Below are positions 10,336 through 21,945 of a stretch of DNA of 64,000 nt, one piece after another. This DNA comes from Leptodactylus fallax (taxonomy: Eukaryota; Chordata; Amphibia; Anura; Leptodactylidae): the NCBI GenBank assembly GCA_947044405.1, contig CAMRHE010000054.1, positions 8,199,501-8,263,500 of the forward strand. Direction: 5' to 3'. The notes beneath the pieces are model-generated. The model was not told the DNA's origin. It worked only from the letters and a program-made list of their open reading frames with translations, and made no database searches. Position numbers and translations under genes: made by a program. Within the stretch, counting starts at the first letter, position 1; every line of letters starts with the position of its first letter.

Positions 10336-11030
10336 TGCGTTGTGTAATATCCAAGTAGGACGCTACTGAAAAGGTTATTTAATATTTTGCTGTTATCGAA
10401 ACTATATTGAAAGTTTTTCTATAAAAGTCTGCACTTTAAATTGACATTTTACCAATGTTCATTTATTTATTGTTATGTAACTTTAAACTAGGAATGAACC
10501 AACTGTGGATGAAGTGGTGGACAGAGAGAACCTCCGTTCTGCTTAGTATATTCCTAGAATGTTCTTTTAAGTGCCTGAGCTAGTGTATATAGGCTTTCCT
10601 CACCCCTTTCTTCTTGTTAGTTAGGGAGTTAGAGCAGAGGTTGCCATATCACCTGCACAGTTGGTTCAGCTGCACAGGGCCCAGGAGGAAGAAAGCGCTG
10701 GAGAGCTATAGCTCACAATAAGCAGGCCATCATTGGGGGAAGACAGAGGAGGATATTAATATAAGATATCTGCCACTTACTAGACAAAGGACAGGGTTTA
10801 GTTCAAATATAGGGGTGGGACTTAACAAACAAATATCGGATTTATTTTGTTGAAGTTTTGAAACTCATTACAGATAAATGGAGCTCAGGTTAGCATTACA
10901 GTATAAGTAAGGGATGGATGTGCAGTGTTCAGATGATGTATGTGATGAGTGATGTATGTATAATGTTACCAATGTATGTGTCTAGAGTATAAGTGACAAA
11001 AATATGCACTTGTGATGAATGTTTATATTG
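10336..11030. other. Intronic sequence, nothing recognised
   Basis: AT-rich stretch with no exon, element end or RNA gene recognised. It grades into the GTATG-rich minisatellite that follows. Confidence 0.4.
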
Positions 11031-11034
11031 TATG

Positions 11035-11195
11035 TGTGTTGTATGCATGCAGTATGTGACTGACGTTCTGTATGCATGTAATATGTGAATGACGTGTGCT
11101 ATATGCAAGTAATATTTAAGTGATGTGTGCTGTATGCATGTAGTATATGAGTGACATGTGCTGTATGCATGTAATATATAAGTGACATGATACAT
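11035..11195 (+). repeat. ~31-bp minisatellite (TGTATGCATG type), about 5 units
   Basis: Units of the form GTGCTGTATGCATGTAATAT plus a short tail ending GTGAC recur five times with drift, from about 11035 to 11190. The minus-strand open frame here merely translates the array. Confidence 0.8.
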
Positions 11196-11448
11196 TTGTC
11201 TATTAAGTGACTTGAGGGATATGTGTAATGTATGATTCTACTATGTAAGTGATATATGTGATGCATTCATCTACACACAGGGGAGAATGTATTACGGCTG
11301 GTGTGAGGTATCCCTGTCCTTGGCCCACCAGGATCCTCATCCTTCTCTGCCCACTGTCTTAAAAAGTGGGTAGTGGGGAAGAAAAGGGACAAAGTGGCGC
11401 ATCTTTGGTGCAAGCCAAATGTGTCAAACATGCCCCTCTTCTACACTA

Positions 11449-12672
11449 CCGTGTTTCCCCGAAAATAAGACACCCCCGAAAGTAAGGCATAGGAGAGGTT
11501 TCGGAGAATTGCCTAATATAAGGCATCCCCCGAAAGTAAGGCGTATGTTCCCGAACAGAACATACGGTATATACGATATGTGAGGCCGCGGGAGAACCCC
11601 ACAATCTCTGCTATCATTATACTCCGGGGTCTTTTCAGACCCCGGAGTATAATAATCGGCGGCCCAGGGGAGGTGAGCGAACATAAAAAACTATGTGCTT
11701 ACCTGTCCTACGCTTCTCCAGGCTTCGGGCCTGTTTGGTGACGTCGCAGACGTCAGCGGACGTCATTTTGCGTCGCGACGCCGGCCGGATCACGTGACGC
11801 GGCCTGGTCTAACATTGAAGAAGGCCGGAGTAGCGCACGGGCATGCACCGGAGCGAGGAACAGGTAAGCAACGTTGTTTTTTTATGTTTCTATTCTCTCC
11901 TGGGTCTCCGATCATTATACTCTGGGGTCTGAAAAGACCCCACAGTATAATAATTGTTCATGGGTGGTCCACTATGGGGCAAACTACTGTGTGCAGGGGC
12001 CACTATGGGGAATGATACTGTGTGCAGGGGCCACTATGGGGAATGATACTGTGTGCAGGGGCCACTATGGGACATGATACTGTGTGCAGGGGCCACTATG
12101 GGATATGATACTGTGTGCAGGGGCCACTATGGGACATGATTCTGTGTGCAGGGGCCACTATGGTGCATGATACTGTGTGCAGGGGCCACTATGGGACATG
12201 ATACTGTGTGCAGGGGCCACTGGGCATGATACTGTGTGCAGGGGCCACTATGGGACATGATACGTGTGCAGGGGCCACATGGGCATGAAGTGTGCAGGGA
12301 AATTAATGGTTTGGATTGTTATGATGATGTCCTAGAAGATGATGACATAACTGTCATTGAATAAATTTTACTTTCTATTCGTACCGTAAGTATTGGTAAA
12401 TGTACCATACTGTTAATTGTTGTACATGGAAATAATGGTACGGTAGTAAGAAATTCTTGATAGGATTCACAGTTTGTCTGGTTATGCTGGTTTGTGATGA
12501 CAACTACTGTACAGTACCGTATATAATAAATGTTCATTTTTTTGTTCAGCAATAAATGTGAATTCTTCTTCATTGAAAAAAAAAATAAGACATCCCCTGA
12601 AAATAAGACACAGCACATCTTTGGGAGCAAAAATTAATATAAGACGCTGTCTTATTTTCGGGGGAAACAGGG
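11449..12672. mobile_element. Non-autonomous DNA element with TA duplication and internal minisatellite
   Basis: The left end CCGTGTTTCCCCGAAAATAA at 11449 and the complement of the right end CCCTGTTTCCCCCGAAAATA at 12672 match, flanked by TA at 11447-11448 and 12673-12674. Inside are subterminal direct repeats of the AAATAAGAC type, two hairpins near 11625-11660 and 11915-11953 (GGGGTCT paired with AGACCCC, both flanked by TTATACT), a CpG-rich stretch at about 11735-11840, and the 31-bp array at 11970-12300. No transposase is recognisable. The hairpin and the array recur elsewhere in the window. Confidence 0.8.
11970..12300 (+). repeat. 31-bp minisatellite array inside the TA-flanked element
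   Basis: The monomer CACTATGGGG, AATGATACTG, TGTGCAGGGGC repeats every 31 bases about ten times (for instance at 12001 and 12032), with the last units shortened. Its reverse complement aligns with the monomer at 60556-60998, including AGTGGCCCC and CACAGTAT. Confidence 0.92.
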
Positions 12673-12674
12673 TA

Positions 12675-14094
12675 GTTTTCTGGCATACATATCCTATAGT
12701 ATATTCCCCCCACATTGCGCATAGTGAATGAGCAAGTGTTTGTACATCATGTGTCAAATGTGTGAGCGGCCGGGATGTGTCTTATGTGTGAATGCTGTGT
12801 ATGCCTCATGTTTCTCGTGTTTGCCTCATGTCAATGGTGTGTATCTGTCTTATATATATTTTCTATATTTGAGTAGCTTTATTATTGTTGAAGGAAGGCG
12901 ACCGAGACAAACTTTTTTTGCACAGGGGGTCTTTGCTTTCAGTGTCCGTCGCTAAGTTAGAAATTAAGAGACAGGAGGTTAGCCTGTTTTTCACTCTGCT
13001 CATGTGTTATTTGTCCAAGGTTAGTCTTTGAGGAGAATTTTCACAGGGTCTCATAGGTATGAGTAGGTCTCACTGGGTTTCCAGCTGGACCTAGCACTCT
13101 TTATTATACCTACTCTCTGCAGCTTTGGTATGCAGGGAATATTTAGACTTTGGAGATAAAAAGTACTGGGACTAAGACCTGCTGGCCCTTAGGAAGAAAT
13201 CCAGGGGTGGACTGGCCATATACTTTACCAGAAAGATTTTTGGTGGACTGCTCCTTTTGATCACACTTTGTGCCTTTTCATCCCATGTATGTATAAATCA
13301 TACATATGCTACTTTCTTCTATGAAGAGTTTGGCTAGAATTTCAGGCTCATATCAGTAGAGGTCAGTGATGCTTAACCAATAAGAATTCAGCTCACTGCC
13401 ATGTTAGTGTCCTATAACTATGATACCTCTCCACAGAGAAGACGTCAGGTATAAGACATCAAGTATAAATCATGTTCAGCACTTTGCTTTCTATGCGCAG
13501 TGACCCCAACTGATCTGCTGCAGAGAAAGAGTCCTCAAGGACCTGTGACATTTCCCCCATCCCTCATGCAGCTACAGACATTTATTCCTCAAAATGTGGT
13601 ATCTGGTGAGTTTTACTGAGGAGGAGGTGAAGGGGACTTGAGGATATGAAGTATGTTCTCTAGTATATATACAGTACATATTATTTAGACCTCTTATTCT
13701 TAAAGAATAAGTGGTGTTTCCAGTGTATTGTAATGTTTATAAAATTCCTATGGTGCCAGTTGAAGTGAGCACCCTGCATCTTTGGAGATTTTTATAGACC
13801 CATAGACTTTCATTGATGTGATGCATCCGTGATGTAACATCATCAGTGAAAAAAAAAGCATGTGCTTTCTTTTTTTCTTTTTGTGGACCTATGGTTTGCA
13901 AAAAAATATGGACATCAGAATCAACACATTGAAATTAATGGGTATTTATGGCATCTGCAAAAAATTCAGATGTGTGAATAAGGCCTAAGAGTGAGTGGGG
14001 CCATATACAGATTTTAGTGCTGCTGAAATATTTACATACAGTACTGTGGGAATAAAGATAATTTCCAAAATTTGAGTATGTGTATTATGGCAAA
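12675..14094. other. Intronic sequence, nothing recognised
   Basis: No splice-bounded exon, transposon end or RNA gene recognised. A weak GTGTATGCCTCATGT-type repetition lies near 12790-12840. Confidence 0.45.
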
Positions 14095-14374
14095 TACACT
14101 GACGAGCAAAAGGGTAACAATGTTTTGAACTTTTGGCTTTCAGGATCCATATCTCACCATCCACTACAGCTTTTAATGTGAGACTACCATCATTTTATAG
14201 ATAATCATCTCATATATAAATTTGACTTACAACTAACTAGCGTATGATTAGTTATGCAAATTCTTGTCATGTAACTGCATTGTTACTGTTTTGCTCCTAG
14301 TGGAGGAAAAATCTTTTTCTTCTTGTATACTACAAATTGCAACCTGTTCTCACATTCCTTAATAGCTCAGTGTA

Positions 14375-15941
14375 CAGTCATGGCCAAAAGTTTTGAGAAT
14401 GACACAAATATTATATTTTCACATGATCTGCTGCCCTCTGGTTTTTATGTGTGTTTGTCAGATGTTTTTATCACATACAGAAATATAATTGCATTCATAT
14501 TATGAGTAACAGAAGCTTATATTGACAGTTAGAATGAGTTAATGCAGCAAGTCAATATTTGCAGTGTTGACCCTTCTTCTTCAGGACCTCTGCAATTCTC
14601 CCTGGCATGCTCTCAATCAACTTCTGGACCAAATCCTGACTGATAGCAGTCCATTCTTGCAGAATCAATGCTTTAATTTTGTCTGAATTTGTTGGTTTTT
14701 GTTTGTCCACCCGTCTCTTGATGATTGACCACAAGTTCTCAATGGGATTAAGATCTGGGGAGTTTCCAGGCCATGGACCCAAAATCTCTATGTTTTGTTC
14801 CCTGAGCCATTTAGTTATCGCCTTTGCTTTATGGCAAGGTGCTCCATCACGCTGGAAAAGGCATTGTTGAGCGCCAAACTGCTCTTGGACGGTTGGGAGA
14901 AGTTGCTCTTGGAGGACATTCTGGTACCATTCTTTATTCATGGCTGTGTTTTTAGGCAAGACTGTGAGAGAGCCGATTCCCTTGGCTGAGAAACAACCCC
15001 ACACATGAATGGTTTCAGGATGCTTTACAGTTGGCATGAGACAAGACTGGTGGTAGCGCTCACCTCTTCTTCTCCGAATAAGCTGTTTTCCAGATGTTCC
15101 AAACAATCAAAAAGGGGATTCATCAGAGAAAATGACTTTACCCCAGTCCTCAGCAGTCCACTCCCTGTACCTTTTGCAGAATATCAGTCTGTCCCTGATG
15201 TTTTTTCTGGAGAGAAGTGGCTTCTTTGCTGCCCTCCTTGAGACCAGGCCTTGCTCCAAGAGTCTCCGCCTCACAGTGCGTGCAGATGCACTCACACCTG
15301 CCTGCTGCCATTCCTCAGCAAGCTCTGCACTGCTGGTAGCCCGATCCCGCAGCTGAAACACTTTTAAGAGACAGTCCTGCCGCTTGCTGGTCTTTCTTGG
15401 GCGCCCTGGAGCCTTTTTGGCACCAATGGAACCTCTCTCCTTGAAGTTCTTGATGATGCGATAGATTGTTGACTGAGGTGCAATCTTTCTAGCTGCAATA
15501 CTCTTCCCAGTTAGGCCATTTTTGTGCAGTGCAATGATGACTGCACGTGTTTCTTTAGAGATAACCATGGTTAACAGAAGAGAAACAATGATGGCAAGCA
15601 CCAGCCTCCTTTTAAAGTGTCCAGTGGTGTCATTCTTACTTAATCATGACAGATTGATCTCCAGCCCTGTCCTCATCAACACCCACAACTGTGTTAATGG
15701 AGCAATCACTGAAACGATGTTAGGTGGTCCTTTTAAGGCAGGGCTGCAATGATGTTGAAATGTGTTTTGGGGGATAAAGTTCATTTTCTAGGCAAATATT
15801 GACTTTGCAAGTAATTGCTGTTAAGCTGATCACTCTTTATAACATTCTGGAGTATATGCAAATTGCCATTAGAAAAACTGAAGCAGCAGACTTTGTAAAA
15901 ATTAATATTTGTATCATTCTCAAAACTTTTGGCCATGACTG
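14375..15941 (-). mobile_element. Tc1-like element family B, copy 1 (DD35E, Traveler-like)
   Basis: CAGTCATGGCCAAAAGTTTT at 14375 is matched by its complement ending at 15941. The inverted repeats are about 39 bases with one mismatch. TA duplications lie at 14373-14374 and 15942-15943. At 1567 bases it is exactly as long as copy 2 at 62111-63677 and nearly identical in sequence. It is inserted in family A copy 2. The transposase is on the minus strand. Confidence 0.95.
14552..15568 (-). pseudogene. Family B transposase with a single nonsense codon
   Basis: Translation from the ATG at 15568 (context ACCATGG) gives MVISKETRAVIIALHKNG and continues open to VIFSDESPF, where codon 15109-15107 is TGA. 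The rest (15106-14552) is open and ends QHCKY. Copy 2 has CGA at this codon, so the lesion is a C-to-T change at a CpG. Everything else is intact: GRPR motif, first Asp in FSDES, WGCF, second Asp in RDGAPCHKA, and NPIENLW. As read, it would yield only a 153-residue N-terminal fragment carrying the DNA-binding half. Differences from copy 2 include R for H before the second Asp and G for R in WGCF. Confidence 0.93.
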
Positions 15942-15943
15942 TA

Positions 15944-16731
15944 TTATTAGGTTGATTCCCAAGCGAAAGGTGACTGGTGCAAATCGAGGATTAGTCATGA
16001 AGAAGATTTCCCATGAGATCACAAACAGCCGTGCAACACACGTCACACAAGTCTGGAATGGTTGCCCAAAAAAGGTGAAGAAGCCACGACTTCAATATCA
16101 TCATAAGAAGCATTGTCTCGAGTTTGCAAAAAAGTGGACAGTAGAAGATTGGAAACAGGTGATTTGGACCGATGAGATGAAAGTCAATAGACTGGGCTCC
16201 GATGGGTTCAAATGGGTCTGGAACAAACAAGGGAAAAGAGGGCTAATGGATCGAGAAATTAAGGAAGCTGTCAAGTTTTATGGAGGAAGTCTGATGATAT
16301 GAGTTTGTTTCACATTCAAAGGCATTGGATACTTGACCAGTATTGATGGTGGTCTCAGGGCTAAGCTATATGTGAGTATTCTACAAGATGAGTTACTTTG
16401 TACACTGGAGTACTATGATATGAAAAGGATGACAGCGTTCCAGCAGGACAACAATCTGAGACATACATCGAGATTAGTGAAGAAATGGTTCAATGACAAT
16501 GAAGTAGAGATGTCCCCAGACCTCAACCCAATAGAACATTTGTGGATAGATTTGAAAAAAAAAGCTGTATTCGTACCCAAGTGAGTCAACCACTATGCGC
16601 CAACATTGGGATTATGTGTAGAAGCGACCTGGGATCAGATTTTGATTGAGACATGCTTGAATCTGATTGAGAGCATGCCCAAAAGGATTCAGGCAGTGTT
16701 GAAAGCCAAAGGTGGATTTACAAAATACTAA
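15944..16731 (+). pseudogene. Family A transposase, C-terminal two thirds
   Basis: From the right edge of B1 the frame reads RLIPKRKVTGANRG, KKPRLQYHHKK, WTVEDWKQVIWTDEMKVN (first catalytic Asp in WTDE), then a stop near 16302. A second open stretch gives AFQQDNNLRHTSRLVKKW (second Asp) and, after a short deletion, [12 protein letters not shown] (Glu). The C-terminus AKGGFTKY ends at 16731. The helix-turn-helix N-terminus is not evident upstream of B1. Stops, a frameshift and loss of residues between the Asp and Glu make it inactive. It is better preserved than copy 1, where the first Asp is replaced. Confidence 0.82.
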
Positions 16732-16975
16732 CAAAATAATGAAAATAAAAATTTAGATTTTTAGGAGCAAAACAATAACAATGCAGTTATATGACAAGAA
16801 TCTGCATAACTAATCATATGCTAAATAGTTGCAAGTCAAATTTATGTATGAGATAGCCAAGATGCTGGTCTATAAAATGATGGTAGTCTCATGTTCGAAG
16901 CTGTAGTGGATGGTGAGAAATTGAGCCTGAAAGTCAAAAGTTAAAAACATTTTTCCTTTTTTGCTCGTCAGTGTA

Positions 16976-17509
16976 TTATTCATTATTATGCTTTGTCATG
17001 GAATTAGTAAATAGTGTTTTCTAAATAATAAAAAATTACATGCAGTGATATCATACTCACAAGATTACACCCTATTTTCTACTCTTGCAGACTTGGGCAA
17101 TATGCAGACATGCAGCTTTAACTCTGAATTTCAACTTTAATCCAACAGGACGTGCAGAGTTTAATTGTTACAGTACACAGTACAAGGCTTCAGTCTTTCA
17201 GGAACACAGCATGATGGTTACAGTCTCTCAGATTCTTACGTTTTATATACCTGACCATGTGTCATGTGTGAGTGTGAAAAACACAATGAATGTTGTCCGT
17301 GTGCCATAGACAGACTCAGACTCACAGACCCCACACAAATCTGTGAAAAATACGGTTTATATGCTATCCACTAAAAAGAGAAGTGGATAGCACATAAAGA
17401 TCAAAATATGGTTCTGTGATTGTGGTCTTACAAAAACAGCCCATGTAATTTCTGTTTGAAAGCATCCTCTGCTAGTTTAACCCACTTCCACTTTTAGATT
17501 TTTAAAGGC
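16976..17509. other. Intronic sequence with a small hairpin
   Basis: No gene seen. A hairpin pairs TATGCTATCCACT near 17360 with AGTGGATAGCACATA near 17385. It resembles the hairpin in the GC-rich element at 2399-2744 and may be a decayed piece of that family. Confidence 0.45.
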
Positions 17510-17865
17510 TGCTTTAACCCCTTCACGCATTCTCACGTACATGTACGTGGGAGAATGTGGTTAGTTACCGCATCCCCACGTACAGGTACGTGACGCTGAG
17601 CGCCGATCGGTGCCCCCGGCACCCCCCGCGGCGAGATCGGGGGGTGCCGATATCTATAATATGCAGCCCGGGGTCTGGCCAGTGACCCCAGGCTGCCTGA
17701 AGCCCCCTCTACCTGGTTGATCCTGCCGAGAACTCTGGAAATCAGCCTATGTCTACATAGGCTGAATTCCTGTATAGACTGCAATACACGTGTATTGCAG
17801 TCTATAGTGCTGAATCAGCGATTAGAGTATCGTTGGTTCAGGTGTCCTAGTGGGACATATAAAAA
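17510..17865. repeat. Hairpin-rich dispersed repeat with 34-bp perfect palindrome
   Basis: Starts CTTTAACCCCTTCACGCATT, has ACGTACATGTACGT and several GC-rich inverted segments (GGTGCCCCC with GGGGGTGCC), then a 9-base-arm hairpin around 17741-17762 (CAGCCTATG, loop, CATAGGCTG), and a perfect palindrome at 17773-17806. The architecture resembles abundant amphibian non-autonomous elements; the family is not named. It contains 18 bases identical to the 5' end of 18S rRNA at 17710-17727. Confidence 0.65.
17773..17806. repeat. 34-bp perfect palindrome
   Basis: TATAGACTGCAATACAC followed at once by its exact reverse complement, with the axis between 17789 and 17790. It has no spacer, so it can extrude as a cruciform. 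It lies in the dispersed repeat at 17510-17865. Confidence 0.95.
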
Positions 17866-17990
17866 AAAGATAATATTTATTAACTTATTTGGGTGGTATG
17901 ACTATCTGTTTGAAAAGCAGAGCATTTCACATTTTGAAAATTGCGATTTTTTTTCCAAATTTCCTATTTTTTTATAAATAAATACAAAAA
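17865..17990 (+). repeat. Second copy of the repeat at 930-1110
   Basis: GATAATATTTATTAA, GGTGGTATGACTATCTG and AAAAGCAGAGCATTTCACA occur in the same order and spacing as at 945-1045. It follows the hairpin-rich block without a gap, so the two may be parts of one element. Confidence 0.75.
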
Positions 17991-17998
17991 TATTGAAA

Positions 17999-18194
17999 TG
18001 CAAATTGAAACAGGGTTTGGGGGCATTTTTTATCTTCTCCGGGCTTTGCTTTGTGCTGTAGATTACCTGCTCTGACAGCCACCCAGTTATACCCTTGGGA
18101 ATGCTGTCAATCTAAAGGAGGTAATCTACAGCATAGAGCAAAGCCAGGAAAGATGAAAAGTGCCCCAAAAACCCTTTTCACTTAATTTACATAT
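17999..18194. mobile_element. Palindromic MITE, ~195 bp
   Basis: The left arm (ATGCAAATTGAAACAGGGTT, GGGGGCATTTTTTATC, GGGCTTTGCT, CTGTAGATTACCT) pairs with the right arm (AGGTAATCTACAG, AGCAAAGCC, GATGAAAAGTGCCCC, AACCC, TTTACAT). The loop is about 50 bases around 18085. It has no coding capacity and no target duplication was identified. Confidence 0.8.
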
Positions 18195-20361
18195 GAAAAA
18201 ATAGTGACTTTCTTGATAATGTAGTTACGATGCTGAATAACACAGACATATTTGGAAAGTAGGCAAAGAACACTACAAGGTACTGTATTACTTTGATTAC
18301 GATTTTCCTGCTGACAGACTTTAAGTTCCAAATCCACCCCTGAACATTTGTGACTCCATGCTCAAGCACAGAAGGCCTCAGAAACTGTATCTTCATTTCT
18401 GGAAGTTTTTGCAACCTTTTTGAAGATTCATGTGCTGTTCTGCATTCAGGAAAGAACGGTGAGCTATTTCAGGTTAATTTTGTCTCCTGACTATTAAGTC
18501 CTATGCCACCTCATCAAGGGCACCCCATCCACCATCAGCCAGGAGGCCTCACTACTGGAGTGTCCAAGAGAAACCACTGCCACATCATCAACATTGCAGG
18601 TCCCCTCATCACTGCACCATTCCTGAGAAGTGTGGGATATTTGGTGGAGACCAACCCATCTACCATAACTACACCATAACTAGAACTATCACTCCCACCC
18701 TCTCATTGCTTCTCTCTGGGCTGTTACAGCTCTATTTTTCAATGGTATTTTTCAACGTATTGATCATCTTTTATTAAGTTTGTGGTGATATGGAAAAACA
18801 ATGGCAATGTCAACATTGTTTTTATTTACACTGTAGAAAATAAATAACATTTTACCATTATACCAGCTAAAAATGCAATAAAAACTCTTTCTAAAAATTA
18901 TATTTTTTGTTTAACCATAACTGCAGTGTATTATACTTGTCAGCTGAAGGACTCTGACAGCATCTAATAGGTGGACAAAAATAGCAGGATGTGGGGGCCT
19001 TTATTAGACCCCCTGAAATCATTACTTTCCATTCGAACCCTACAATCATACGACAGGGTTTCCGCTGGGGAGCAGAGATGCTGGTAAAACAGATGCCATT
19101 TTTGACTGTGGTTTATAAGAAGTTAAACATCTTTCATTGGTGTTATCACCAATGATGGTTGTTGCAGCAAGGTGTAAGTTGATTCTCGTGGAGCAAGAAA
19201 GTATTAATGGTGTTAAATCCTATGTACCCATGAGTATACCAGTTTTGGCAAAACATATCAGTGGCTTATGTGCTCAAGCCTGTCACTGTGGCAAAATATC
19301 ATTAAAGGGTACACAGTCTGCAGCTAGCTTTCTAACATAGATCATACATACACTTTGCATCAAGATTTCACTGGTTTAATGAATATGTGACCAATAACCA
19401 ACCCTAGTAGGAGAGCAATATTTTTGCTCTCAATATGTTCCAATAACAGATGTGCCACAACAGGAGTACTATATACTTGATATGCACAAGTTCAATCACC
19501 TTTCACATTACATTGTTTAATAGAATAATGAATCACTGCTAATTAACAATATGTAAAAAAATGGCAAAATACACGCATTAATAAAAGACCAAGTTATATT
19601 TATTTTATCTAGCCTCTATTCTACTACATTGCTTTTAAAAAAAATAAATTGAATATTATTGTAAGTCAATATTTTTATGTTCATTGCCCAAACTATGTGA
19701 CCTACTACAATAATATAACAATGGTCATAAAACACTATAGCAGCGTTAGCACTATTTATGTTACCTATTCGGAATGCTTAACCATTGATTGCTCCTTTGT
19801 GCTATGGCATCAACTTCTAAAACCTGAAACCCGTGGTTCACTTTGTATTATAGTGATTCTATCACAAAAGCAAAGCGTTCAATATATTTATTCCCTGGTG
19901 ATGTAGAGATTGTTATTAAAGCAATGTTTTAAGATTTTGCTGAACAGCAGAACAGAAAAGCGAGTGCATGTACTTAACTTACTTGTGTGAATTAACTTCT
20001 TTTGTGTTAGGTAACTGTGCTTGTGATGCACAAGGCAGATAAGAGGTGAAAAACACAGGCTTTCCATTTGGCATTGTAATTACCATTTATAAACCATACT
20101 ATTAAGCCTTTAATCAATTATTGCCTTTGTGTGTTCAAAGTATGATAACTGGTACTTAGCAGTATTACAGGAAGAGGCCAACATCATGCAAGGCTTAGAA
20201 GCTAAGAAGAATACAAACAGTGAAGGTTGCACCTTTATAAGTGGATAAGAAAGCATAGAATAAGAAATGCATTACCATAATGCATAAAGCCTTCTAATCT
20301 AAAACCCACTACTTAAACTTTATAGATTAAAACACTCAATTACTATTTTAAATGCTAAATG
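18195..20361. other. Intronic sequence, nothing recognised
   Basis: About 2.2 kb, AT-rich, without transposon ends, tandem arrays or exon-like segments. Several short open frames exist on both strands but carry no motif. Confidence 0.5.
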
Positions 20362-20363
20362 TA

Positions 20364-21943
20364 CAGTGGGGGGAAAAAGTATTTAGTCAGCCACCAATTG
20401 TGCAAGTTCTCCCACTTAAAAAATGAGAGAGGCCTGTAATTGACATCATAGGTAGAACTCAACTATGAGAGACAAAATGAGAAAACATATCTAGAAAATC
20501 ACATTGTCTGATTTTTTAGGAATTGATTTGCAAATTATGGTGGAAAATAAGTAATTGGTCACCTACAAACAAGCAAGATTTCTGGCTCTCACAGACCTGT
20601 AACTTCTTCTTTAAGAGGCTCCTCTGTCCTTCACTCATTACCTGTAGTAATGGCACCTGTTTGAAATTGTTATCAGTATAAAAGACACCTGTCCACAACC
20701 TCAGTCACTCTCCAAACTCCACTATGGTGAAGACCAAAGAGCTGTGGAAGGACACCAGAAACAAAATTGTAGACCTGCACCAGGCTGGGAAGACTGAATC
20801 TGCAATAGGCAAGCAGCTTGGTGTGAAGAAATCAACTGTGGGAGCAATAATTAGAAAATGGAAGACATACAAGACCACTGATAATCTCCTTTGATCAGGG
20901 GCTCCATGCAAGATCTCACCCCATGGGGTAAAAATGATCACAAGAACGGTAAGCAAAAATCCCAGAACCACACGGGGGGGACCTAGTGAATGACCTGCAG
21001 AAAGCTGGGACTAACATAACAAAGGCTAGCATCAGTAACACACTACGCCGCCAGGGACTCAGATCCTGCAGTGCCAGACGTGTCCCCCTGCTTAAGCCAG
21101 TACATATCCGGGCCCGTCTGAAGTTTGCTAGAGAGCATTTGGATGTTCCAGAAGAGTATTGGGAGAATGTCATGTGGTCAGATGAAACCAAAGTAGAACT
21201 GTTTGGTAGAAACACAACTCGTGTTTGGAGGAGAGTGAATGCTGAGTTGCATCCAAAGAACTCCATACCTACTGTGCAGCATGGGGGTGGCAACATCATG
21301 CTTTTCTCTGCAAAGGGACCAGGACGACTGATCCGTGTACATGAAAGAATGAATGGGGCCATGTATCGTGAGATTTTGAGTGCAAACCTCCTTCCATCAG
21401 CAAGGGCATTGAAGATGAAATGTGGCTGGGTCTTTCAGCATGACAATGATCCCAAGAACACCACCAGGGCAACGAAGAAGTGGCTTTGTAAGAAGCATTT
21501 CAAGGTCCTGGAGTGGCCGAGCCAGTCTCCAGATCTCAACCCCACAGAAAACCTTTGGAGGGAGTTGAAAGTCCGTGTTGCCCAGCCCCAAAACATCACT
21601 GCTCTAGAGGAGATCTGCATGGAGGAATGGGCCAACATACCAGTAACAGTGTGTGCCAACCTTGTGAAGACTTACAGAAAACGTTTGACCTCTGTCATTG
21701 CCAACAATGGATATATAACAAAGTATTGAGATGAACTTTTGTTATTGACCAAATTCTTATTTTCCACCATAATTTGCAAATAAATTCTTTAAAAATCAGA
21801 CAATGTGATTTTCTGGATTTGTTTTCTCATTTTGTCTCTCATAGTTGAAGTCTACCTATGATGTCAATTACAGGCCTGTCTCATCTTTTTAAGTGGGAGA
21901 ACTTGCACAATTGGTGGCTGACTAAATACTTTTTTCCCCACTG
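20364..21943 (+). mobile_element. Tc1-like element family D, copy 1
   Basis: CAGTGGGGGGAAAAAGTATT at 20364 and the complementary end ACTTTTTTCCCCACTG at 21943 are flanked by TA (20362-20363, 21944-21945). Both ends continue through TTAGTCAGCCACCAATTGTG and the complement. The length is 1580 bases. Two further copies of the family lie at 32957 and 42534. Confidence 0.95.
20724..21729 (+). pseudogene. Family D transposase, copy 1 (nonsense and frameshift)
   Basis: The ATG at 20724 gives [18 protein letters not shown], a paired-type helix-turn-helix ([18 protein letters not shown]). Codon 57 (20892-20894) is TGA where copies 2 and 3 have CGA. An extra G in the G-run near 20980 shifts the frame, which is then open for 247 codons to ITKY at 21729. 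All three catalytic residues are present: [18 protein letters not shown] and DLNPTENLW, with 34 residues between the second Asp and the Glu. Nine bases are missing at WGCF (reads IMLFSAKG) and six at AQRQPQ. It is repairable only by several changes, so inactive. Confidence 0.9.
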
Positions 21944-21945
21944 TA

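Larger units (their letters stand above)
14097..16973 (+). mobile_element. Tc1-like element family A, copy 2 (split by B1)
   Basis: Runs from CACTGACGAGCAAAAGGGTA at 14097 to the inverted end at 16973, flanked by TA (14095-14096, 16974-16975). Without the nested element the copy is about 1308 bases. It shares the ~200-base inverted repeats of copy 1, including GATTAGTTATGCA and its complement near 16805. The nested B1 element entered at a TA between CAGTG and TTATTAGG. Copy 1 shows the unoccupied sequence at about 3755. Confidence 0.9.

Noticed and set aside
10929..11195. 88-codon His/Thr/Tyr-rich open frame on the minus strand
   Set aside because: It is a reading of the TGTATGCATG minisatellite and has no protein family features.
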